DNA from: Streptosporangiaceae bacterium
GTDB lineage: Bacteria; Actinomycetota; Actinomycetes; Streptosporangiales; Streptosporangiaceae
Direction: 5' to 3'
Length of the DNA: 6,915 nucleotides
NCBI GenBank assembly: GCA_025934635.1
Contig: JAICWX010000400.1
Span: 1-6,915, forward strand
The notes under the pieces: model-generated
The model's database searches: none
What the model saw: only the letters and a program-made list of their open reading frames with translations
What the model was told of the DNA's origin: nothing
Shown here: positions 1-4,467 of the stretch, piece after piece
Layout of the letters: each line of letters begins with the position of its first letter
Position numbering within the stretch: the stretch's first letter is position 1
Position numbers and translations under genes: made by a program

Positions 1-27
1 CCGGTTTATACATGACCAGCAGAACCG

Positions 28-108
28 GCCGCCTGGCATTTTCCATCTTTCCGCAGGGATGCTAGGTTTACCGGAGTAAACCTCAATCCAGGCGGCGCTG
101 ACCTGCGG
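28..108. repeat. Nested inverted repeats downstream of the propeller gene
   Basis: Three perfect inverted repeats overlap here. AGGTTTAC (64-71) and GTAAACCT (76-83) form an 8-bp stem with a 4-nt loop. GCCGCCTGG (28-36) and CCAGGCGGC (88-96) form a 9-bp outer stem around it. CCGCAGG (51-57) and CCTGCGG (102-108) form a 7-bp stem that crosses the outer one, so the two stems are either alternatives or a pseudoknot. A fourth pair, CCGGTT (1-6) and AACCGG (23-28), lies beside them. The cluster starts 30 nt beyond the stop of the minus-strand propeller gene and could serve as its terminator. No T-run follows the stem on either strand, so it is not a classic intrinsic terminator. The 20-bp palindrome at 64-83 could also be an operator for a gene left of the window. 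Confidence 0.5.
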
Positions 109-137
109 CTTTGCTATCAGGCAATGAGCACCAAGTG

Positions 138-1445
138 TCAGCCGGCCGAGCCTCCTTGCTGGAGGATCACGCCCACCACGGCCGAGCCGAGGCTACTGGT
201 CGAGTGGGTGAAGCCGACGGCGATCGCCCCGGCGGTTCCGGGGATGCCGGCCACTGCCTGCAGGTCGATCTTGTCGGAGGCGACGGGCAGCCGGGTCACG
301 CTCAGGTGCCCGCCGGCGTAATGCATGAACGATGCGATGGTACCGCCGGCCGGCGTGCTCAGCGGAATCCACAGGCCGCCCCGGCCGTCCGGTGCCACCG
401 ACGCGAAGGCCTGGTAGCCGCCGGTCTTGGAGGAAGCGACCTTGGCCCAGGAGTGCCCGTTGTAGTGCAGGACCACCACCGGGCCGCCCTCGTCCTGGAG
501 GTTGCCGTCGCCGACCGCCCAGACGCTGCTCTTGGACTGCGCGAACATCGACGTCACCGACGGGCCGTTGAGCTCCTGCTTGGCCGGCAGCAGCTTCTTG
601 ACCGAGGTCTTGACCCAGGTGTGGCCGTTCCACCGAGCGACATTGGTGCCGCCGAACGCCCAGTCACTAGCGCCGGCGGCGCTGCCGCCGGTCAGGCCGC
701 GCCCGGAGGCCACCTTGGCCCAGCCGTGGCCGTTGTAGTGCCAGGTGCCGAGCGCGCCGGGGATGCCGGTCATGCCGAAGACCCAGACGTTGCTGGGACC
801 GGCCACGACGGCCGAGCTGATCATCCCGCGGAAGGTGTGCTGGGTGGACCAGCCGCGGCCATTCCAGTGCGCGGCCTGCCCGTCCTGGCCGAAGGCCCAC
901 GCGTCGGAGGCTGACGTGGCGCCGGCCGCAACGATCTCCTGGCCGTTCTTGCCGGGGAACGCGACCTTGGTCCAGCTGGACCCGCTGCGCTTCCATGCGG
1001 TCGGCGTGGCCTCTCCGAGGAACGCCCAGCCCGCCGAGCGGCCGAGCGTGGCCACGGCGGTGAACTGGCCGAAGCCGCCCGCGTGGACCTGCTTGACGAT
1101 CCTCCAGGACGATCCCGCCGCGGGCCCGACCGAGGCCTGCGCGGCCACGGCCGACACCGAGGTGGCCCCGGCGATGGCCAGCACGGCGGCGGTCCCGACC
1201 GCGGCCCGGCGGCTGGGGCGCCGCAGTCGTGACCGGCGCGGCGCGCCCCCGGCGACGGCCGCGCCCCCGGCGACCGTTGCGCCTGCGGCGACGACCGCGG
1301 TCCACGGCACCGCGCTCATGATCTGCGTGTCCCCGTGCCGGGTCTCCCGCTGCGCGGCGTCCGGCGTCCCCCCTCGCGTGACATCGTCCGCGAGTCGCTC
1401 GTTCTTGCTCGCCAGGGCGCTCCAGTCCGGAGTGCTGCTTGGCAT
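138..1445 (-). CDS. Secreted or membrane-anchored beta-propeller-like protein, function unknown
   Basis: The 435-residue product has an unusual N-terminus. About 42 polar residues are followed by a hydrophobic stretch (44-67), then an Arg-rich patch (70-80) leading into a second hydrophobic stretch (81-103) that ends in AVAAQA, a plausible signal-peptidase site. The protein is therefore probably exported or anchored in the membrane. From about residue 114 to the end there are six to seven degenerate repeats. Each has an S-x-x-W-A-F/V-G strand followed by H/R-W/Y-N-G-x-x-W-x-K, near 138-160, 180-200, 218-245, 260-280, 306-336, 356-386 and 406-428. This is the layout of a Kelch or WD-like propeller, as seen in many uncharacterised actinobacterial surface proteins. 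No catalytic residues or cysteines mark an enzyme, so a binding or scaffold role is inferred. The start at 1445 is chosen because a strong Shine-Dalgarno precedes it. A 60-residue longer reading from 1625 lacks support, and an internal ATG at 1319 is a weaker alternative. The gene points away from the insertion sequence and the two-component operon. Confidence 0.75.
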   Translation of the reverse strand: MPSSTPDWSALASKNERLADDVTRGGTPDAAQRETRHGDTQIMSAVPWTAVVAAGATVAGGAAVAGGAPRRSRLRRPSRRAAVGTAAVLAIAGATSVSAVAAQASVGPAAGSSWRIVKQVHAGGFGQFTAVATLGRSAGWAFLGEATPTAWKRSGSSWTKVAFPGKNGQEIVAAGATSASDAWAFGQDGQAAHWNGRGWSTQHTFRGMISSAVVAGPSNVWVFGMTGIPGALGTWHYNGHGWAKVASGRGLTGGSAAGASDWAFGGTNVARWNGHTWVKTSVKKLLPAKQELNGPSVTSMFAQSKSSVWAVGDGNLQDEGGPVVVLHYNGHSWAKVASSKTGGYQAFASVAPDGRGGLWIPLSTPAGGTIASFMHYAGGHLSVTRLPVASDKIDLQAVAGIPGTAGAIAVGFTHSTSSLGSAVVGVILQQGGSAG

Positions 1446-1449
1446 GTGC

Positions 1450-1454
1450 CCTCC
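1450..1454 (-). promoter_or_regulatory. Ribosome-binding site fixing the propeller start
   Basis: Read on the minus strand, the sequence is TGGGAGGGCAC directly before the ATG at 1445. The GGAGG core is complementary to the 16S anti-Shine-Dalgarno. The spacing of about 4 nt is slightly short but workable. It supports the start at 1445 over the longer frame beginning at 1625. Confidence 0.65.
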
Positions 1455-1545
1455 CAGGCATGCGGCGGAATGACCGGCGTGCGCAGTCCCCGCACACGTC
1501 TCCTTGTAAGACCCCTGAGCGGGCCGATCGGACATTGTCATCGCG

Positions 1546-1561
1546 GTTACAAATCCGTAAC
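1546..1561. promoter_or_regulatory. Operator-like palindrome GTTAC-N6-GTAAC
   Basis: GTTAC (1546-1550) and GTAAC (1557-1561) are perfect inverted arms with a 6-bp spacer, about 100 bp upstream of the propeller start codon. The architecture resembles two known actinobacterial site types. One is the CRP-type site (GTGAC-N6-GTCAC). The other is the GlnR/MtrA class of OmpR-family sites (GTnAC-N6-GnAAC). The sequence alone cannot decide which, and either assignment is an inference. A/T-rich arms in a GC-rich background make chance less likely. Confidence 0.35.
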
Positions 1562-1823
1562 TCTCGTAATGGCTGCCCACACGCGTCTCCTGGTCCTCAG
1601 CGCCCGCCATGCTTCCTCCCGCCATCGTTGGTGCCGAGTCGCCCGCGGCGACGTCCGGCCTTCGTCAGCAGGAGGCGCGAGCGCCCGGATTAACAGCAGG
1701 AACTTGATAACGAATGAATAACGGTCGCCTCGGTAGCCGGGTCGGGTCGTAGCACCACAGCCTGGATGCGCCAGCCTGACTCACGGCGCCGTCCCCGGCC
1801 TGGTCAGCCAGCGCGCCGCCATT

Positions 1824-1871
1824 CCCCTGCGTTTCCCCTCGGGCCCCCGGCCTTTCCCCCGTGGCCGCCCC
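1824..1871 (-). other. Five-tract G-quadruplex motif
   Basis: On the plus strand there are five C-runs of four or five bases at 1824-1827, 1835-1838, 1844-1848, 1856-1860 and 1868-1871. On the minus strand they read G4-N7-G5-N7-G5-N5-G4-N7-G4, so every loop is 7 nt or shorter. This meets the usual criterion for a stable quadruplex, with one spare tract. It lies between the propeller gene and the insertion sequence, roughly 380-430 bp upstream of the propeller start and on its coding strand. Confidence 0.55.
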
Positions 1872-1873
1872 GA

Positions 1874-1924
1874 GGCTGTCGGTGCACGACCTGGACAGCC
1901 CTGGACAGCACGGATTTGGACAGC
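1874..1924. repeat. TGGACAGC direct repeats with overlapping stem-loop
   Basis: CCTGGACAGC occurs twice in exact tandem (1890-1899 and 1900-1909). A third TGGACAGC follows at 1917-1924. GGCTGTC (1874-1880) is the perfect inverse of GACAGCC (1894-1900), giving a 7-bp stem with a 13-nt loop. The one-helical-turn spacing of the first two copies would suit a cooperative DNA-binding protein. The array lies about 20 bp outside the likely left end of the insertion sequence. Confidence 0.45.
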
Positions 1925-1943
1925 AGAGAGATGACATGAATGC

Positions 1944-2007
1944 GGGACCCCCTCAGCTCAGCGCACGCTAGGTGCGTCAGCACATGTCAGGAGCGTGAGG
2001 AGGTCCC
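1944..2007 (+). promoter_or_regulatory. Hairpin masking the transposase ribosome-binding site
   Basis: GGGACC (1944-1949) pairs with GGTCCC (2002-2007). After one C-A mismatch, CCTCA (1951-1955) pairs with TGAGG (1996-2000). The result is an 11-bp stem with one mismatch. Its 3' arm contains the GGAGG (1999-2003) that serves the transposase ATG at 2012. Inside the loop a second hairpin forms between GCGCAC (1961-1966) and GTGCGT (1972-1977). A transcript entering from outside would fold and hide the Shine-Dalgarno, while one starting inside the stem would not. This is a known protective device in other insertion sequences such as IS10 and IS200; its use here is inferred. Confidence 0.5.
1961..1983. 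repeat. Left inverted repeat of the IS110-family element
   Basis: Its reverse complement aligns with 3354-3375. Nineteen of 23 positions match, with three mismatches (all transitions) and one single-base gap. The core GCACCTAGCGTGCGC against GCGCCTAGTGTGCGC matches at 13 of 15. The repeat starts about 50 bp before the transposase start codon. It is itself partly palindromic (1961-1966 with 1972-1977). Confidence 0.6.
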
Positions 2008-2011
2008 TGTA

Positions 2012-3055
2012 ATGGCCATCGTAGGAGGGTTTGACATCCATCGTCGACAGGTCACGTTCGACTATCTGGACACGGGCACCGGGCAGGTGCGGCGGGGCCG
2101 GATCGATCCGGCGTGCCGGGCGACACTGCGCGCGTGGCTGGAGCGGTTCGCGGACCGCGATGATGTGACGTTCGCGGTGGAGGGCTGTACCGGGTGGCGG
2201 TTCGTGGTGGAGGAGCTGCAGCGGGCGGGGATTACTGCGCTGCTGGCTGAGCCGGCCGAGACCGCTCATCAGCGGGGCCCGAAGAAGCGGGCCAAGACCG
2301 ATAAGGCCGATGCCCGGCACCTGCGCACGCTGGTAGCTGAGGGCCGGGTGCCGGTGTCGTGGATCCCGCCGGAGCAGGCCAGGGAGCTGCGGGTGCTGCT
2401 GCAGCTGTACCGGGACCTGCGCGAGGAGCACACCGCGTGGGCCCAGCGGATCCACGCCACGCTGTTCCATCAGGGCGTGCCCGGCCTGGCCGGGCGGCTG
2501 TCCGAGCCGCGGGCGCGCGCCGTGCTGGCGCACGGCCAGGACATCGGCCTGTCCCCGGCCAGCGCGCAGGCCGCCGCGGTCGCGCTGGCCCGGATGGATG
2601 ACCTGGAGGCCGCGCTGGCGCCGGTGCACGCCCGGATCGCCGGGTTCGCCCGCCGCCAGGCCGGCTGCCAGGCGCTGGCCGGCGAGCTGTACGGGGTCGG
2701 GCCGCTGGTCGCGGCGATCGTGTGGGCGTTCCTCGGCGACACCCGCCGGTTCTCCTCCTCCGCGCAGGCCGTCCGGCACACCGGGCTGGATGTCACCGTG
2801 TACTCCTCCGATGACAAGCGCACCCCCGGGCACCTGTCGCACCAGGGCCCGCCGATCTTGCGCTGGGCGCTGTTCGAGGCCGGCCACCAGGGCTCGCGCG
2901 CCAGCTCCCCCGACCACCGCTATTACACCGACGTCGCCGCGCGCATCGACGCGAACCGGGCCGCGCTGTCGGTCGCCCGCAAGCTGGCCCGCCGCTCCCA
3001 TCACATCCTGCGCCGCCTCGGCGACGCCGCCTACGCCCCTGTGCCGGGCTGGTGA
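2012..3055 (+). CDS. IS110-family transposase (DEDD recombinase)
   Basis: The 347-residue product catalyses excision and RNA-guided insertion of the element. The N-terminal RuvC-like DEDD domain spans roughly residues 3-155. It shows D8 in GFDIH, E58 in VEGCTGW, and D97 and D100 in KTDKADARHL, which are the four expected metal-binding acids. A helical linker (about 160-215) leads to the C-terminal Transposase_20 domain (about 219-305). That domain has the helix-hairpin-helix-like LYGVGPLVAAI and the segment VTVYSSDDKR-TPGHLSHQGP, in which S265 or S266 probably corresponds to the family's catalytic serine. The length is normal for the family and no frameshift is seen. The start at 2012 is preferred over one at 1940 because GGAGG lies 8 nt upstream and homologues begin at MAIVGGFD. 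The stop is followed at once by the candidate guide RNA. Confidence 0.93.
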   Translation: MAIVGGFDIHRRQVTFDYLDTGTGQVRRGRIDPACRATLRAWLERFADRDDVTFAVEGCTGWRFVVEELQRAGITALLAEPAETAHQRGPKKRAKTDKADARHLRTLVAEGRVPVSWIPPEQARELRVLLQLYRDLREEHTAWAQRIHATLFHQGVPGLAGRLSEPRARAVLAHGQDIGLSPASAQAAAVALARMDDLEAALAPVHARIAGFARRQAGCQALAGELYGVGPLVAAIVWAFLGDTRRFSSSAQAVRHTGLDVTVYSSDDKRTPGHLSHQGPPILRWALFEAGHQGSRASSPDHRYYTDVAARIDANRAALSVARKLARRSHHILRRLGDAAYAPVPGW

Positions 3056-3353
3056 GGTGCATATGCGGGTGAACGCGGCGGCCCTTCATAAAACCGATGC
3101 ACCGTGGCTACCCCCCTGGCCGACGCCCCTGAGGGTTCCTGCCGCCACCCCGCGCCACCGCACGGGCTGGACGGCCTCGAGAGACCGGCGCGGCCACACA
3201 TCCAGCGGGACCACCCCATCGATCATCATGTCGCCGGGACCAGCCAGCACCGGTCTCGCGCACCGAGATAAGGCCGGGCGCCCGCGCCACCCGCACACGC
3301 CGATCCCCGAGCCTTTCCCGGAGGAGCCCATGACCTGACCCGCGACCTCACCC
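3056..3353 (+). ncRNA. Candidate bridge RNA / seekRNA region of the IS110-family element
   Basis: This non-coding stretch lies between the transposase stop and the right inverted repeat, where IS1111-type elements encode their guide RNA. Hairpin A begins on the first base after the stop codon. GGTGCA (3056-3061) pairs with TGCACC (3098-3103), TATG (3062-3065) with CATA (3087-3090), and GGG (3067-3069) with CCC (3082-3084). This leaves a 12-nt loop and a 7-nt bulge. A second stem pairs CCGCGCC (3150-3156) with GGCGCGG (3187-3193). A third pairs GAGACCGG (3181-3188) with CCGGTCTC (3250-3257) around a 61-nt internal region; the second and third overlap and are alternatives. Two stretches match the flanks of the element and could be guides (see findings). 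The position is family knowledge and the stems are seen in the sequence. The exact RNA ends and the guide roles are inferred. Confidence 0.45.
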
Positions 3354-3375
3354 GTGCCGAGCGCCTAGTGTGCGC
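3354..3375. repeat. Right inverted repeat of the IS110-family element
   Basis: This is the partner of 1961-1983 (19 of 23 aligned positions match). It lies 299 nt after the transposase stop, much further from the gene than the left copy is. This asymmetry is what leaves room for the guide-RNA region. It also has GCGC at both ends of its last 15 bases, so like the left copy it is partly self-complementary. Confidence 0.6.
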
Positions 3376-3389
3376 CGGCCGCCGCCAGC

Positions 3390-3433
3390 GTCAAGACCAC
3401 GCCCCTGCGGGGTGGCCTCCGGCCAGTCTTGAC
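3390..3433. repeat. Three-way-junction palindrome next to the element's right end
   Basis: GTCAAGAC (3390-3397) and GTCTTGAC (3426-3433) are perfect 8-bp arms. Between them sit two complete small hairpins. CCCC-TGC-GGGG occupies 3402-3412, and TGGCC-TCC-GGCCA occupies 3413-3425 and abuts the outer stem exactly. The whole unit folds as a compact three-way junction in RNA or as a cruciform in DNA. It starts 14 bp after the right inverted repeat. It may be the element's insertion target, a part of its right end, or a terminator. No T-run follows on the plus strand. Confidence 0.6.
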
Positions 3434-3494
3434 TCCAGCGGCTCCACCGGCCTGAATCTGGCACCTACCGGCCGGGATGAGGGAACTGCACGCG

Positions 3495-3524
3495 TTGAAC
3501 TGACGGACCGCAACAGATAAGGAT
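3495..3524 (+). promoter_or_regulatory. Weak sigma-70-type promoter candidate for the two-component operon
   Basis: TTGAAC at 3495-3500 matches five of six bases of the -35 consensus. The downstream ATAAGGAT stretch (3517-3524) could supply a -10 at a spacing of 15-18 bp, but it matches the consensus poorly at any one register. The -10 region runs into the first 21-bp repeat, so a protein bound there would block it. The resulting leader would be about 170 nt. Confidence 0.25.
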
Positions 3525-3569
3525 CACCCAGCCACCGGAGAGGATCACCTAGCCACCGGAGAGGATCAC
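3520..3569. repeat. 21-bp tandem repeat, two copies plus an 8-bp partial third
   Basis: The unit is AGGATCACC, then C or T, then AGCCACCGGAG. Copy one is 3520-3540 and copy two is 3541-3561; they differ at one base only. A third begins at 3562 with AGGATCAC and then diverges. A 21-bp unit is two helical turns, so all copies face one side of the DNA. It lies 130-180 bp upstream of the response regulator gene. It could be a regulator array or the worn end of an IS21-type element, whose ends carry several repeats. No IS21 genes are present here. Confidence 0.7.
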
Positions 3570-3574
3570 ACGCC

Positions 3575-3603
3575 GGCCAGCCAGGTCACGCGAGGCCAGC
3601 CAG
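3575..3603. repeat. GGCCAGCCAG direct repeat
   Basis: Exact 10-bp copies at 3575-3584 and 3594-3603 are separated by 9 bp. They share the AGCCA core with the 21-bp repeats just upstream (AGCCA at 3530, 3551, 3579 and 3598). The four cores may belong to one array that has diverged. Confidence 0.45.
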
Positions 3604-3613
3604 AGCGGCTCAC

Positions 3614-3631
3614 CTGAGGGTACGCTCTCAG
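3614..3631. promoter_or_regulatory. Small palindrome CTGAG-N8-CTCAG before the response regulator
   Basis: The arms are perfect, 5 bp each, with an 8-bp spacer, and lie about 70 bp upstream of the response regulator start codon. It may be an operator or a leader hairpin. The short arms make chance possible. Confidence 0.25.
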
Positions 3632-3698
3632 CCTGGCCCTTCCTGTTTGACCGCATCGCGCCGTGTTGGCCTGCTCACGGAGAATGACCCGAGATCCG

Positions 3699-4445
3699 AT
3701 GACTGACAGTGACCGCATTCCCCAGGTGCTCGTCGTCGATGATGAGCCGAACATCCGCGAGCTGGTTCAGGTCGCGCTCAAGTTCCACGGCTGTTCGGTG
3801 ACCACCGCGGCCACCGGCAAGGAGGCCCTGCGGCGAGCGGAGGCCAGCCAGCCGGATCTCATCGTGCTCGACGTGATGCTGCCGGACATGGACGGGTTCG
3901 AGGTGTGCCGCCGGCTGCGCGCGGCGGGCAACGAGGTGCCGGTGATCTTCCTGACCGCGCGGGACACCTCCTCGGACACGGTCACCGGCCTGGCCATCGG
4001 CGGCGACGACTATGTGACCAAGCCGTTCTCGGTCGAGGCGCTCGTGGCCAGGGTGCGGGCGGTGCTGCGCCGGGCGTCGAGGTCGGCGCCGGAGCCGGAG
4101 CGGGCCCGGTCGGGCGAGCCGCTGCGGGCCGGGGACGTGGAGCTGGACGAGGACCGGTGGACGGTGCACCGGGCGGGCGTGCCGGTCGAGCTGTCGCCGA
4201 CCGAGTTCCGCCTGCTGGCCTATCTGATGAAGCACGAGGGCCGGGTGCTGACCCGGGCCCAGCTACTGGAGAACGTCTGGGGCTGGGACTACTCGGGCGA
4301 GTCCCAGATCGTCGAGACCTACGTGAGCTACCTGCGCCGCAAGCTGGACCCGCTGGGCCCGCCGGTCATCTACACCCAGCGCGGGGTGGGCTACAGCTTC
4401 CGGCCCCGGCATCGGGAGCAGGCCGGGCCGCCGGGCCCTGAGTGA
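3699..4445 (+). CDS. OmpR/PhoP-family response regulator
   Basis: The 248-residue product is a DNA-binding transcription regulator activated by phosphotransfer from the kinase encoded next to it. The receiver domain (about 8-123) has the acidic pair D14/D15, the phospho-acceptor D58 in LIVLDVMLPDMDG, T86 in FLTARD and K108 in VTKPF, all intact. A charged linker (about 126-143) leads to the winged-helix domain (about 145-235), with LSPTEFRLLAYL, a recognition-helix region ETYVSYLRRKLD and the wing motif RGVGYSFR. It resembles Mycobacterium tuberculosis PhoP and TcrX across its length, but orthology is not established. The start at 3699 is favoured by family alignment. ATGs at 3663 and 3684 would add up to 12 residues; the one at 3684 has GGAGA directly abutting it, too close to serve it well, so the start is not certain. 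The kinase gene follows after 22 bp in one operon. Confidence 0.93.
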   Translation: MTDSDRIPQVLVVDDEPNIRELVQVALKFHGCSVTTAATGKEALRRAEASQPDLIVLDVMLPDMDGFEVCRRLRAAGNEVPVIFLTARDTSSDTVTGLAIGGDDYVTKPFSVEALVARVRAVLRRASRSAPEPERARSGEPLRAGDVELDEDRWTVHRAGVPVELSPTEFRLLAYLMKHEGRVLTRAQLLENVWGWDYSGESQIVETYVSYLRRKLDPLGPPVIYTQRGVGYSFRPRHREQAGPPGPE

Positions 4446-4467
4446 GCGCTGCGCTGGTGAGCACCGC

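Larger units (their letters stand above)
1446..1823. other. Non-coding region upstream of the propeller gene
   Basis: No convincing gene is seen here. Open frames through it lack ribosome-binding sites and recognisable protein sequence. It must hold the propeller promoter. The most A/T-rich part, around 1690-1730, is a possible promoter core, but no clear -35/-10 pair could be assigned on either strand. A related direct repeat, CACACGTCTCCT at 1493-1504 and CACACGCGTCTCCT at 1578-1591, is of unknown meaning. The operator-like palindrome at 1546-1561 is listed separately. Confidence 0.5.
1961..3375 (+). mobile_element. IS110-family element, IS1111-like layout, about 1.4 kb
   Basis: The coordinates given run between the outer edges of the two inverted repeats. 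The true ends could lie a few to a few tens of bases further out. The element has one intact DEDD transposase, a short left non-coding part and about 300 nt of right non-coding sequence before the right inverted repeat. In the IS1111 subgroup of IS110, subterminal inverted repeats and a downstream RNA-coding region are characteristic, whereas the IS110 group proper lacks such repeats and carries its RNA upstream. The layout here fits IS1111. No target-site duplication is expected for this family, so the ends cannot be set from a single copy. With no frameshift in the transposase, the element could still be active. Confidence 0.7.
3434..3698. other. Upstream region of the two-component operon
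   Basis: There is no supported gene here. The stretch must carry the promoter of the response regulator and kinase genes unless that was displaced by the insertion sequence. It contains the 21-bp tandem repeats (3520-3569), a GGCCAGCCAG pair (3575-3603), a small palindrome (3614-3631) and a weak promoter candidate (3495-3524). The density of repeats is high for 265 bp. Confidence 0.5.

Noticed and set aside
1446..1625. An N-terminal extension of the propeller protein by 60 residues, starting at 1625
   Set aside because: The extra residues show no domain character and cross an A/T-richer palindrome that looks regulatory. The ATG at 1445 has a strong Shine-Dalgarno.
1958..3004. A long open frame antisense to the transposase
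   Set aside because: It reads as Arg/Gly/Pro-rich sequence without domains, the usual by-product of G/C-rich third positions in the real gene.
1939..3069. ATGCGGG shared by the left flank (1940-1946) and the start of the downstream region (3063-3069) as a core duplication marking the element ends
   Set aside because: A 7-bp match in GC-rich DNA is expected by chance. The second copy lies inside hairpin A, well within the right inverted repeat, so it cannot mark the right end.
2598..3338. A plus-strand frame running through the end of the transposase into the region after it
   Set aside because: The part inside the transposase is a frame shadow. The part after 3055 has no ribosome-binding site, no recognisable sequence and coincides with the structured non-coding region.
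3429..3457. A promoter with TTGACT at 3429-3434 and CTGAAT at 3452-3457
   Set aside because: The -35 is part of the palindrome arm and the -10 matches only half of the consensus.
3520..3580. A CRISPR array
   Set aside because: The repeat units directly abut with no spacers and there are only two full copies and no cas genes.
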